Numbered from the stretch's first letter, positions 14,774-22,258 are shown. The stretch: 23,829 bases of DNA from Anaerolineales bacterium (GCA_026991215.1 JALXBY010000089.1:1-23829); one strand, 5' to 3'. Numbers and translations are program-made. Notes: generated by a model from the sequence alone, not told the origin.

Positions 14774-15868
14774 TCATGGCAGAACCTGCAACAGCACCCG
14801 GCGCCAGTTCTCCGCGAAGATGGCCCGGATGTCCGCTTCGATGTAGCCCCACTGGGCCAGGATGTCGGCCAGTTGGGGCAGGTCGGCGATGGTGTCGATT
14901 TCCGCGGGAGTGTGCTCCCGGCCAAAGCCGCCGTCGAAGTCCGAGCCAATGCCCACGTGCCGGGCGCTGCCGGCCTTCTGGCAGATGTAATCGATGACCT
15001 CGGCCACCCGGCGCAGGGGCACGGCCTGTTTGCCGTCGGCAGGCTTCCAGCCGGCCTGGAGGAAGCGGTTGTACGGCACCACACCGATGACTGCATCCCG
15101 CTCGAACAGGCCCTGGAGCACCCGGTCGGAGAGAAAGCGATTGCTGGCGATGCCCACGGCCTTTTGGGGATTGGCGTGGCTGGCCAGCACCACGCCGGGG
15201 TAGGTATCCAGGGCCTCCAGGACCGCGGCCTCGTCCATGTGGCTCACGTCCAGGGCCAGGCCCACTTCGGCCATGGCCCGGAGGAGCCGTCGGCCCTCGT
15301 CGGTCAGCGGGCCGGGTTCCCCGGTGCCGCCGCAGAAGCGGGTGCCCGCCCAGGCCGGCCCCAGAATGCGCAGGCCCTGCTCGTACCACCAGGGGACGTC
15401 TTCCTCCGGCGTCAGGATGCCTTCCGCGTTTTCCATGAGCAGCACCAGCCCCACGGGGTGTTCCTGCTCCAGGTTCTGGGTGCTACGTTGCCACAGGTCC
15501 TCAAAGGCCTGCCGGTGGGTAATCAGGGTGAACATGGTGGGGTGGTCCTCCACCAGCCGGCGGTAGGCCGCGAGTTGCTCCCGGTTCCAGTGGGCGGCCT
15601 CTTCGGGCGTGTCGTAGACCAGTTTCTCCCACGCGCCCGAACGTTTCCGGCTGGGGGCCACGAACAGGGTGGCGAAGGCCAGGACCACCCCGGCCTGCTG
15701 GTACTGGGGCCAGCCCAGTAGGGTCTCGCCGTTGACCTGGGGCGCGATGGCGTTGGCCCGGCGCTCCCGTTCCCGGATTTCGTAAGCGTCCAGGGTATAG
15801 TCCCGGCCAAAGGTGAGCATGTTCCAGGCCAGGTCCTCATGGGCGTCGATAAGGGGGAAACGGGGCAT
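14774..15868 (-). CDS. Membrane dipeptidase (peptidase family M19)
   Basis: A 364-residue M19 metallopeptidase. The N-terminus has the first zinc site DAHEDLAWN (His10, Asp12). The bridging glutamate lies in LLMENAEG. Zinc-site histidines are in LDVSHMDEAAV and LASHANP, and the C-terminal signature is VGIGSDFDGGFG. Family members hydrolyse dipeptides, including D-amino-acid-containing ones, and some open beta-lactams. There is no signal peptide, so this one is likely cytoplasmic, as are many bacterial M19 enzymes. The ATG lies 7 nt after GGAGG. A small CGAAG/CTTCG hairpin overlaps the start of that site. It follows the YtxH-like gene by 69 nt on the same strand. Confidence 0.92.
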   Translation of the reverse strand: MPRFPLIDAHEDLAWNMLTFGRDYTLDAYEIRERERRANAIAPQVNGETLLGWPQYQQAGVVLAFATLFVAPSRKRSGAWEKLVYDTPEEAAHWNREQLAAYRRLVEDHPTMFTLITHRQAFEDLWQRSTQNLEQEHPVGLVLLMENAEGILTPEEDVPWWYEQGLRILGPAWAGTRFCGGTGEPGPLTDEGRRLLRAMAEVGLALDVSHMDEAAVLEALDTYPGVVLASHANPQKAVGIASNRFLSDRVLQGLFERDAVIGVVPYNRFLQAGWKPADGKQAVPLRRVAEVIDYICQKAGSARHVGIGSDFDGGFGREHTPAEIDTIADLPQLADILAQWGYIEADIRAIFAENWRRVLLQVLP

Positions 15869-15937
15869 TGCTTGGCCTCCGAAGGCGTTGCTTCGCGCTT
15901 GTCAATCAGGGGAATTCGTGAAGGCCCTGGCCCCCGT

Positions 15938-16153
15938 TCAGGAAGCCGAAGTCCCCTGGTCCATCATCTTCCGCAGTTCGGCTTCCAGGCGCTGCCGCTC
16001 TTCGGCTGCGGCCTGGCGGAGTTCTTCCCACATCTGCCGTGCCCGCTCCCGAAGGCGCTGCCGGGTGCCCTCGCCCGAATCCGGCGCAAGGAGCAGGGCA
16101 ATCACGCCGCCAATGAGCAGGCCCATCACCCATCCACGCAAGAACCTACCCAT
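15938..16153 (-). CDS. YtxH-like small membrane protein
   Basis: A 71-residue protein: a single glycine-zipper-like transmembrane helix (GWVMGLLIGGVIALLLAP, residues 7-24), then SGEGTR and an amphipathic, highly charged helix rich in Arg, Glu and Gln to the C-terminus. This GxxxG plus LLLAPxSGxxTR layout is the YtxH (gas vesicle protein-like) pattern. Such proteins are common in stress regulons but their function is poorly known. The ATG at 16153 is preceded by GGGAGGTG with 6 nt spacing and by an extended -10 box, so it begins a transcript. A longer in-frame reading upstream crosses the promoter and a dispersed repeat and is rejected. Confidence 0.85.
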   Translation of the reverse strand: MGRFLRGWVMGLLIGGVIALLLAPDSGEGTRQRLRERARQMWEELRQAAAEERQRLEAELRKMMDQGTSAS

Positions 16154-16183
16154 AGCGCACCTCCCTTTTTCGGGATGGAAAAA

Positions 16184-16192
16184 ATCATACCA
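16184..16192 (-). promoter_or_regulatory. Extended -10 promoter of the YtxH-like gene
   Basis: On the minus strand TGGTATGAT forms a TGn-extended -10 (TATGAT, five of six consensus bases). No clear -35 is present at 17 nt (CCACCG), which extended -10 promoters can tolerate. The predicted start lies about 24 nt before the ATG. This transcript could feed the long minus-strand block downstream. Confidence 0.5.
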
Positions 16193-16288
16193 TCTCCCAC
16201 CCTGGGCGGTGGGGCGGATTTTGGGCCGGCGGCCGCGGGCCACGCGTTTTTCAAAATCGAACAAAAGTAGCAAAAACCATCGTATTTT

Positions 16289-16368
16289 CTCACGGAGCCA
16301 CAGAGGACACAGAGAAAATTTTGGGCTTCTCCAGCGGATACTCCGTGTCCTCCGTGGCTCTGTGTGAG
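16289..16368. repeat. Imperfect inverted repeat, dispersed-repeat type
   Basis: Arms at 16289-16314 and 16341-16368 share the core GAGCCAC(A/G)GAGGACAC(A/G)GAG in opposite orientation, around a 26-nt centre. In minus-strand RNA the two arm differences become G-U wobbles, leaving only one small internal loop. On the plus strand they are A-C mismatches. The arm sequence is one I recognise from intergenic regions of many unrelated genomes, where it yields spurious peptides of the type SHRATEDTE and FSVSSV. Confidence 0.75.
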
Positions 16369-16394
16369 GATATGTCAAAACACGAAAAACGCCG

Positions 16395-16436
16395 GGCCGC
16401 GGGCCGTCTGCGGCCAGCGCACTGCGGACCGCGGGT
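16395..16436. repeat. Degenerate heptamer repeat, about six units
   Basis: Six 7-bp steps in register with the TGCGGAC unit, one perfect copy at 16423-16429 and looser ones either side (for example TGCGGCC, CGCGGGT). It abuts the inverted repeat on one side and the TACAAT box on the other. It is much weaker than the other two arrays. Confidence 0.45.
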
Positions 16437-16441
16437 ACAAT
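16436..16441 (+). promoter_or_regulatory. Possible -10 box of the ligase-like gene
   Basis: TACAAT matches five of six -10 consensus bases and lies 54 nt before the ATG at 16495. No recognisable -35 is found 16-18 nt upstream, where the heptamer repeat sits. Weak candidate. Confidence 0.35.
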
Positions 16442-16494
16442 CAAGCCATCCCATGGCCGGGCCGGGCGTCCGCCTGGCAGGACGAGGGAATATC

Positions 16495-17964
16495 ATGCAA
16501 AGGCTGCGACGGTGGTGGAACGCCAACCCCTGGTGGACGCGGGGGTATGAGGGCCTTCTCCTCTTCCTGTGGGTGGCCATGCTGCTGACCCTGCCCCTGG
16601 AAAGTTCCCCCCTGCTCCCCAGGGTGTTGGGAGGCCGGGCCGTGGTGCGGCCCCTGGCCCTGCTACCCATGATGGGGCTGTTCTTCCTGGAGGCCCTGCC
16701 GTGGGTGTGGCGGCTCCCCTGGCCCAGGGCCTTCCCTGCACTGCTGACCTTCTGGGTGGTCGCGCTGGTGGCGTCCTTCCATGGGCTGCTGCTGCAGCCC
16801 ATGCCGGAACAGGGGTTCACGCCCCCGGTACGCGTGGTCCGGGGCTTCATGACCCTGGCCATTGGCTCTTCCTTTTATCTGGTGACCTGGGTGCACCTCC
16901 GTCGGCACCCGCAATACCTCCGCCTGACCGTGGCCGTGCTCTACCTGGCCCTGGCCTTGGTGCTGGTCTGGAGCAGCCTGCAGGCCCTGTACATCGTCCG
17001 GCGGGACGAAGACTTGTACCGCACGCTCAACGCCCTGCAGCGGCAGTGGGTTTCCACCCGGCCTTTGCAGACCGGCCGGGTTTCCGGGGCCACGTACGAA
17101 CCTTCCTGGCTGGCGACCCAGGCGCTCATCCTGTTCTTCCCCTGGCTGTGGGCCGGGTTGCTGGTGGGCCATTCGCCCCTGCCCCGCAAGGGTCGGGTCA
17201 TGGCAGAAGCCCCCTTGCTGCTGGGCCTGGCGGGGATGCTGCTTTTCACCTTCTCGCGAGTGGGCCTGGCCGTGTTCCTGACCGTAGCCGGGAGCAGCCT
17301 GCTGGTGTATCTGGGCGTACAGGCCCGACGTTCGGGCCGGTGGTTGCAGGTGGCCGCCGGCGTGCTGGGGCTTGTGGCCTTCGCTACCCTGGCCCTGTGG
17401 GGCATCTGGCGCTGGAACGCGTACGTGTTCTCCCACTTCGAGCGGCTCTGGAAGCGCATGCAGCGGGCCGGGCAGCGGGCTTCCCCCGACCTGGTGCTGC
17501 GCACCCTGGCCGGCAGCCGCTGGGCCGAATGGCAGTACGGCTTTGCCGTGTATCAGGAGCACCCCCTGCTGGGCGTGGGCTTGGGCCTGCTGCCCTTCTA
17601 CCTGGATACCCACGTGCCTTCCGGCGAACTCAGCACCTGGTTCATCGAAAGCCTGCTCCCCGGCGGCAAGGGCGAACCCATGATGCACACCCGGAACCTG
17701 TACATCCGCCTGCTGGCCGAAACCGGTCTGGTGGGCCTGTGGGTGTTCCTTGCTTTCCAACTCGCGGTTTTGGGCGCGGCCCTGCAACTGGCCCTCAGCC
17801 CGGACCCCGAAGCCCGCTGGGCGGGCTGGGCCGGGATGATTGCCATGGCCGCCATTTTCCTCCTGGCCATCGGCTTCGATTCCCTGGCCCTGCCCCACCA
17901 TTGGGTGGTCTACGGCCTGCTCAGCGGGTATGCGAGCAGCCGCGCGGGGCCTTCCCCGACCTGA
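16495..17964 (+). CDS. O-antigen ligase/polymerase family membrane protein
   Basis: A 489-residue polytopic protein with roughly ten hydrophobic segments. The Wzy_C-type region is recognisable: an extracytoplasmic loop containing SRWAEWQYGFAVYQEHPLLGVGLGLLPFY, then MHTRNLYIRLLAETGLVGLWVFLAFQ. Both resemble the HPLxGxGxG and HNxYLxxLAETGLxG motifs of O-antigen ligases and polymerases. Such proteins join or polymerise lipid-linked glycans on the outer face of the membrane. Chloroflexota generally lack LPS, so the acceptor here would be another surface glycan or glycoprotein. The ATG at 16495 has GAGGG 6 nt upstream. An ATG at 16453 lacks a site. No glycosyltransferases lie nearby, so the gene is isolated. 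Confidence 0.8.
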   Translation: MQRLRRWWNANPWWTRGYEGLLLFLWVAMLLTLPLESSPLLPRVLGGRAVVRPLALLPMMGLFFLEALPWVWRLPWPRAFPALLTFWVVALVASFHGLLLQPMPEQGFTPPVRVVRGFMTLAIGSSFYLVTWVHLRRHPQYLRLTVAVLYLALALVLVWSSLQALYIVRRDEDLYRTLNALQRQWVSTRPLQTGRVSGATYEPSWLATQALILFFPWLWAGLLVGHSPLPRKGRVMAEAPLLLGLAGMLLFTFSRVGLAVFLTVAGSSLLVYLGVQARRSGRWLQVAAGVLGLVAFATLALWGIWRWNAYVFSHFERLWKRMQRAGQRASPDLVLRTLAGSRWAEWQYGFAVYQEHPLLGVGLGLLPFYLDTHVPSGELSTWFIESLLPGGKGEPMMHTRNLYIRLLAETGLVGLWVFLAFQLAVLGAALQLALSPDPEARWAGWAGMIAMAAIFLLAIGFDSLALPHHWVVYGLLSGYASSRAGPSPT

Positions 17965-18003
17965 GGGAAAGCAAACGCACCCATCTTCCAAAGGAAATTT
18001 GAT

Positions 18004-18033
18004 TTTCCAGGCCGGATTCGCGGCGAGTATAAT
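18004..18033 (+). promoter_or_regulatory. Promoter of tig
   Basis: A perfect TATAAT at 18028-18033 lies about 40 nt before the tig ATG. The best -35 at workable spacing is TTTCCA (18004-18009, 18-nt spacer), which is weak. That element is also the right arm of a 5-bp GGAAA/TTTCC hairpin (17993-18008) in the gap after the ligase gene. Confidence 0.55.
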
Positions 18034-18073
18034 CAGGGCGTCCTTCAGCCCGAACATCTCGTGGGAGGCCGGC

Positions 18074-19579
18074 ATGTTCCACATCCTCGAAAAGACCGTT
18101 GACCCCGAAACCCGTCACGCCACCCTGGTCGTGGAAATCGACGAGGACACCCTGAACCGCTACAAGCGGCGGGTGGCCAGGAAACTCTCCCAGCAATATC
18201 GCATCCCGGGCTTTCGCCCTGGCAAGGCGCCGTATGGCATGGTGGTCCGGCACCTGGGCGAAACCCTGGTTCGGGAAACCCTCCTTGAGGCGTTGCTCGA
18301 AGACCTGTACAAGGAAATCCTCGAAGCCGCGGACCTCGACCCCCACGCGCCCGGCGACCTGAAAGAGGTGCGCTCCTGGGAGCCGCTGACCCTGGTCTTC
18401 GACGTGCCCCTGCCGCCCGAAGTGGACCTGGGCGACTACACCCAGTTCCGTCTGCCCTATGAGCCGCCCCAGGTCACCGAAGAGGACATCGAACGGGCGC
18501 TGGACAACCTCCGACGCATGCACGTGCGGATGGAAAGCGTGGACCGCCCCGCCCAGGTGGGCGATATGGTCTACATGCGCTTGCGGGGGAAGTACACGCC
18601 GCCCGAGGGCGAACCCCAGGAAGTGCCGACCGAAGAGGTCACCCTGTTGGTCAAGGAAGACGAGGACCCGGAGGAATGGCCCTTCCCCGGCTTTTCCAAA
18701 CAGTTGGTGGGGTTGAAGAAAGGGGATACCAAGAGGGTTTCCTACACCTTCCCCGAAGGCGCGGCCATGGCCGGGTACACCTTCGAGTACGAGGTGGAAG
18801 TGCTGGACGTGCAGCAACCCGTGTACCCTGAAATTACGGACGAGTTCATCCGCGAGAACACGGACTACGACAGCGTGGAGGCCTTCCGCCAGGGGGTGCG
18901 GGAGCACCTGGAACAGGAGCGGAAGGAGCAGTACGAGCGGGAGTACCGGGACAGGGTCCTCGAAACCTTCGTGGAACAGGTGCAGGTGGCGTACCCCAAG
19001 TCCATGCTGGACGTGTACATCGAGGACGAAATCGACGCGTTGAAGCAGGAACTGGAGGACCAGGATTTGACCCTGGAAGAGTACCTCGAAGCCCGGGGCA
19101 TCACCAGGGAGGAATTGATCGAGGAACTCCGGCCCCGGGCCGAGAAGCGGCTCAAGACCTACCTGGTGCTTTCCACCCTGGCCGAAAAGGAGAACATCAA
19201 GCCCGATGAACGCATCATGGCCGGCCTGCTGGAGCGCGCGGCCATGGACATCATCGAAGAAGTCGGGGACGAGGTGGAAGCCCGCAAGTACATCCGGAAG
19301 AACCCTGAGGTCGTGCAGCAGAAGGCCATACGCCGTATCGAAGTCTGGGTCCTGGGCCGGGCGCTGGACCGGCTGGTGGCCATCGCCAAGGGCGAGGCCG
19401 AAGCAAAAGAAGGGGAAGCCGACGAAACCGAAGCCCCCGAACCAACCGAACCGGAAGCGACCCAGGCCCAAGACCCCGAAGGGCAGGCGGCGGCCCAGGC
19501 CGAACCTTCCCAGGACCAGGAGACCCAGGCCGAAGCCCAGCCCCCGGCGGAAGCGCCCGCGAGCGCCGCGGAGGGCTGA
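18074..19579 (+). CDS. tig: Trigger factor, ribosome-associated chaperone
   Basis: A 501-residue protein. The N-terminal ribosome-binding domain has the signature GFRPGKAP at 46-53, the loop that contacts ribosomal protein L23. A FKBP-type PPIase domain spans about 160-245 (QVGDMVYMRLRGKY, GLKKGDTKRVSYTFPE). The C-terminal SurA-like chaperone arms follow to about 438. Residues 440-501 form a tail made almost only of Glu, Ala, Pro, Gln, Thr and Asp, with no aromatics. The family is usually 430-450 residues, so this tail accounts for the extra length. It shelters nascent chains leaving the ribosome. I took the ATG at 18074 because it matches the family N-terminus and has GGGAGG 5 nt upstream. 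The next gene is clpP, the usual neighbour. Confidence 0.96.
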   Translation: MFHILEKTVDPETRHATLVVEIDEDTLNRYKRRVARKLSQQYRIPGFRPGKAPYGMVVRHLGETLVRETLLEALLEDLYKEILEAADLDPHAPGDLKEVRSWEPLTLVFDVPLPPEVDLGDYTQFRLPYEPPQVTEEDIERALDNLRRMHVRMESVDRPAQVGDMVYMRLRGKYTPPEGEPQEVPTEEVTLLVKEDEDPEEWPFPGFSKQLVGLKKGDTKRVSYTFPEGAAMAGYTFEYEVEVLDVQQPVYPEITDEFIRENTDYDSVEAFRQGVREHLEQERKEQYEREYRDRVLETFVEQVQVAYPKSMLDVYIEDEIDALKQELEDQDLTLEEYLEARGITREELIEELRPRAEKRLKTYLVLSTLAEKENIKPDERIMAGLLERAAMDIIEEVGDEVEARKYIRKNPEVVQQKAIRRIEVWVLGRALDRLVAIAKGEAEAKEGEADETEAPEPTEPEATQAQDPEGQAAAQAEPSQDQETQAEAQPPAEAPASAAEG

Positions 19580-19583
19580 ACCC

Positions 19584-19602
19584 AAAGGCGCGCAGCGCCT
19601 TT
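19584..19602 (+). terminator. Stem-loop between tig and clpP
   Basis: A perfect 8-bp stem AAAGGCGC/GCGCCTTT with a 3-nt loop starts 4 nt after the tig stop. The T run is short (three T in the stem), and a separate TTTTT follows 9 nt later. It may act as a partial terminator that tunes the Tig:ClpP ratio, or as a 3' stabiliser. Confidence 0.5.
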
Positions 19603-19664
19603 CCTGCACCTTTTTGGCAGCCAACAGTACGGGTTCGTCGATTCTTCACGAGAAGGAGGCAGCC

Positions 19665-20327
19665 ATGTTCAAGCCAATGGGCTTGATTCCGATGGTCATC
19701 GAGCAGACCGGACGCGGGGAACGGGCGTACGACATCTTCTCCCTTCTCCTCAAAGAGCGCATCGTGTTCCTGGGCTTTCCCATCGACAGCCAGGTGGCCA
19801 ACCTCATCGTGGCCCAACTGCTGTACCTGAATCGGGAAGACCCCGAAGCGCTGATTCACATGTACATCAACTCCCCCGGCGGGGAAATCTACGCGGGCAT
19901 GGCCATCTACGACACCATGCAGATGATTTCCAACCCCATCAGCACCGTGGCCGTGGGCATGACCGCATCCTTTGGAACCGTGCTTCTGGCCGCCGGGTCG
20001 CCCGGCTATCGCTACGCGCTGCCCAACGCGACCATCCACATGCACCAGCCCCTGGGCGGCGCGCGCGGTCAGGCCACGGATATCGAAATCCAGGCCAAGG
20101 AAATCCTGCGGCTCAAGCACAAACTCAACCTCATCCTTTCCGCGCACACCGGCCAGCCCCTGGAGGTCATCGAGCGGGATACCGACCGGGACTTCTACAT
20201 GACGGCCGAGGACGCGGTCAAGTACGGGCTGGTGGATAAAGTCCTGGAACCGCCCAAGGAGAAGAAGGAGATATGGGAGCGTCTGGAAGCCCAGACGAAA
20301 GCGGCCGCCGCGGAGCGCAACGAGTAA
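19665..20327 (+). CDS. clpP: ATP-dependent Clp protease proteolytic subunit
   Basis: A 220-residue serine protease of the ClpP family. The catalytic triad is Ser102 in GMTASFGTVLLAAG, His127 in TIHMHQPLGG and Asp176 in ERDTDRDFYM, at the spacing seen in characterised ClpP. Other hallmarks are MYINSPGGEIYAGMAIYDTMQ and AVKYGLVDKVL. It forms the tetradecameric chamber that works with ClpX or ClpC ATPases. AAGGAGG lies 5 nt before the ATG. It follows tig by 85 nt as in many bacteria, but the usual next gene clpX is missing. The last 55 nt instead overlap the predicted start of an aldo/keto reductase. The short Lys/Glu/Ala-rich C-terminus lies in that overlap. Confidence 0.96.
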   Translation: MFKPMGLIPMVIEQTGRGERAYDIFSLLLKERIVFLGFPIDSQVANLIVAQLLYLNREDPEALIHMYINSPGGEIYAGMAIYDTMQMISNPISTVAVGMTASFGTVLLAAGSPGYRYALPNATIHMHQPLGGARGQATDIEIQAKEILRLKHKLNLILSAHTGQPLEVIERDTDRDFYMTAEDAVKYGLVDKVLEPPKEKKEIWERLEAQTKAAAAERNE

Positions 20328-21295
20328 CCCCCCAGGTGCCGCTGGGTCGCAGCGGGTTGACCGTTTCCCCCATGGGCCTGGGCACGTGGGCCTGGGGGGA
20401 ACGGTTTTTCTGGGGCTATGGCCGCGGGTACGGCAAGGAGGACCTGGAGGCCGCATTTCAACTGGCCGTGGACCACGGCATCAACTTCCTGGACACCGCA
20501 GAGGTCTACGGCCGCGGCCGGTCCGAACGGTTCATCGGCGAGTTCGCCCGCAAAGCCGGGGTGCTGGATTCCCTGGTCATCGCCAGCAAGTTCTTCCCTT
20601 ACCCCTGGCGCTGGACGGCCCGCAGCCTGCGCCGCGCGCTGCAGGGGACCTTGCAGCGCCTGGGCCGGGACGCGGTGGACCTGTACTACCTGCACTGGCC
20701 CTTCCCGCCCCGCGCGCCGGAGTACTGGCTCCGGGCCATGCTCCCCCTGGTGCAGGCCGGTCGCATCCGGGCCGTGGCCGTGAGCAACGTCTCCTTGAAG
20801 CAACTGCAACGCATCCAAAAGACCCTGGAAGCCGAGGGCGGCGCCCTGGCCGCGGTCCAGGTGGAGTACAACCTGGTCTACCGGGATGCCGAGTTCTCCG
20901 GCCTGCTGGCCTACTGCCGGGAGCACGGCATTACCCTGGTGGCCTACAGCCCCCTGGCCTCCGGGATGCTGACCGGCAAATACGGCCCTGACAACCCCCC
21001 GCGCGACTGGCGCCGACGCTATTACCACCGGGCCTACCTGGAACAGTTGCGCCGGCTGCTGCGGGTCATGGAGGAAATCGGCGCCCGCCATGGCCGCCGG
21101 CCGGCGCAGGTGGCCCTCAACTGGGTCATGGCCAAGGGCGCGGTGCCCATTCCTGGAGCCAAGAACGCGCGGCAGATGCAGGAAAACCTGGGGGCCCTGG
21201 GCTGGTCCCTTTCCCCCGACGAAGTGGAGGCCCTGGACAAAGCTTCGGAAGCCGTGCAACGGCAGCGTCCCTTCCTGCCGGCCTGGAGGAGGTAG
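20273..21295 (+). CDS. Aldo/keto reductase
   Basis: A 340-residue NADPH-dependent oxidoreductase with the full catalytic tetrad, numbered from the first Met: Asp74 and Tyr79 in FLDTAEVYGRGRSE, Lys106 in VIASKFFP, His141 in YYLHWPF. Further family motifs are LGRSGLTVSPMGLGTWAWG, VSNVSLKQL, VQVEYNLVYRDAE, AYSPLASGMLTGKY, and the cofactor-binding PIPGAKNARQMQENLGAL. Substrate is unknown. The ATG at 20273 has AAGGAG 8 nt upstream and overlaps clpP by 55 nt. Family alignment would start near residue 22, where a GTG (20336) is possible but lacks a good site, so the true start is uncertain. The metallo-hydrolase gene follows by 2 nt. Confidence 0.92.
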   Translation: MGASGSPDESGRRGAQRVTPQVPLGRSGLTVSPMGLGTWAWGERFFWGYGRGYGKEDLEAAFQLAVDHGINFLDTAEVYGRGRSERFIGEFARKAGVLDSLVIASKFFPYPWRWTARSLRRALQGTLQRLGRDAVDLYYLHWPFPPRAPEYWLRAMLPLVQAGRIRAVAVSNVSLKQLQRIQKTLEAEGGALAAVQVEYNLVYRDAEFSGLLAYCREHGITLVAYSPLASGMLTGKYGPDNPPRDWRRRYYHRAYLEQLRRLLRVMEEIGARHGRRPAQVALNWVMAKGAVPIPGAKNARQMQENLGALGWSLSPDEVEALDKASEAVQRQRPFLPAWRR

Positions 21296-21297
21296 GC

Positions 21298-22197
21298 ATG
21301 GCCGAATACCACGTCATCGACCTGTACTTTCAAGGCATCCCCCAAGCCATTGCGGTCTTCGCCATCCCCCATGAGGGGGGCGTGATTTTGGTGGAAAGCG
21401 GGCCGGGCAGCACCCTGCCGGCCTTAGTCTGCGGCCTGGAGCGGTTGGGCTACCGCCTGGAGGATGTCACCGACGTGCTGCTGACCCACATCCATCTGGA
21501 CCATGCAGGCGCGGCCGGTGCCCTGGCCCGTCGCGGGGCCCGCATCCACGTGCATCCCAGGGGCGCGCCCCACATGGTCAACCCGGAGCGGCTCCTGGCC
21601 TCGGCCGGACGGCTCTACAAAGAAGACATGGACCGGCTCTGGGGCTACTTCCTCCCGGTGCCCGAGGAACAGGTCAACATCCCGCAAGATGGGCAGCCCC
21701 TGGAACTGCACGGGCACGTGTTCGTCCCCTACGATACGCCGGGGCACGCTTCCCACCACTTCGCCTACCTGTGGAACGACGTGCTCTTCACCGGGGACAT
21801 CGCAGGCGTGCGGCTGCCCGGTTCCCGGCACGTGCGGCTGCCCACACCGCCGCCGGAGTTCCACCTGGAACAGTGGCGGGCCAGCATCCAAAAACTCCTT
21901 CAGGTTCCGGCCCGGCAGTGGGTGCTCACCCACTTCGGCCCGGTGGACGACCCCCAATGGCACGGGCAGCGCATTCTGGAAATCCTCGACCGCCTGGATG
22001 CCTGGATGCAGACCCACATGCCCCAGATGCCCGACGCCGAAACCCTGACCCAGCAACTTTTGGCCTGGACCTGGGACCTGGGCCAGGAAGACGGCCTGAC
22101 CCAGGAGGAACACGAACGGTACGAGAAGGTGAACCCCACGTGGATGTCGGCCCTGGGTGTGCAGCGGTACTGGCGTAAGTTCCGTGCCCAGGCGTAG
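21298..22197 (+). CDS. Metallo-beta-lactamase-fold hydrolase
   Basis: A 299-residue protein of the MBL superfamily. The dinuclear zinc site is complete: THIHLDHAG (His64, His66, Asp68, His69), His150 in TPGHASHHF, Asp167 in LFTGDIAG and His212 in VLTHFGP. The superfamily includes glyoxalase II, lactonases and nucleases. This sequence has none of the longer insertions of the nuclease groups, so a small-molecule thioester or ester hydrolase is most likely, with the substrate unknown. The C-terminal 80 residues are helical and charged. It starts 2 nt after the aldo/keto reductase stop, with GGAGG 5 nt before the ATG, so the two are co-transcribed and may share a pathway. Confidence 0.9.
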   Translation: MAEYHVIDLYFQGIPQAIAVFAIPHEGGVILVESGPGSTLPALVCGLERLGYRLEDVTDVLLTHIHLDHAGAAGALARRGARIHVHPRGAPHMVNPERLLASAGRLYKEDMDRLWGYFLPVPEEQVNIPQDGQPLELHGHVFVPYDTPGHASHHFAYLWNDVLFTGDIAGVRLPGSRHVRLPTPPPEFHLEQWRASIQKLLQVPARQWVLTHFGPVDDPQWHGQRILEILDRLDAWMQTHMPQMPDAETLTQQLLAWTWDLGQEDGLTQEEHERYEKVNPTWMSALGVQRYWRKFRAQA

Positions 22198-22219
22198 GCC
22201 TTTGGAGAATCGTGGAACC

Positions 22220-22239
22220 GGCCCGCCGGCAGGCGGGCC
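22220..22239 (+). other. GC-rich stem-loop after the MBL-fold gene
   Basis: A perfect 8-bp stem GGCCCGCC/GGCGGGCC with a GGCA loop lies 22 nt after the hydrolase stop and just ahead of the lipoprotein ribosome binding site. Only two T follow, so termination would be weak. It could equally protect the 3' end. Confidence 0.5.
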
Positions 22240-22258
22240 TTCCCCCGGAGGTGAAGCC

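Larger units (their letters stand above)
16154..16494. other. Divergent intergenic region, 341 bp
   Basis: The only stretch over 300 bp without a gene. From left to right it holds the ribosome binding site and extended -10 of the YtxH-like gene, a very GC-rich block with a GGCCGC-type run (about 16223-16246), and an AT-richer patch. The dispersed inverted repeat (16289-16368) comes next, then a degenerate heptamer repeat (16395-16436), a TACAAT box and the ligase ribosome binding site. Short open frames across it are repeat-derived and not credible genes. Confidence 0.8.

Noticed and set aside
15900..15905. Perfect TTGACA (minus strand) as a dipeptidase promoter.
   Set aside because: No -10 hexamer lies 16-18 nt downstream, and the position would put the start site at or inside the ribosome binding site.
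16234..16251. Intrinsic terminator on the plus strand (CGCG stem plus TTTTT).
   Set aside because: The stem is only 4 bp, and no plus-strand gene lies upstream to terminate.
16289..16368. Terminal inverted repeats of a transposon or MITE.
   Set aside because: There is no transposase, no target-site duplication visible at the edges, and the arms face each other over only 26 bp.
16154..16494. Small proteins encoded across the repeat region (several open frames of 60-190 codons).
   Set aside because: Their sequences derive from dispersed repeats (SHRATEDTE and FSVSSV type) and they lack ribosome binding sites.
16663..19624. Long minus-strand open frames (473 and 567 codons) opposite the ligase and tig genes, and similar ones opposite clpP.
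   Set aside because: They mirror well-identified plus-strand genes, consist of His/Gly/Pro/Gln-rich shadow sequence and have no family motifs.
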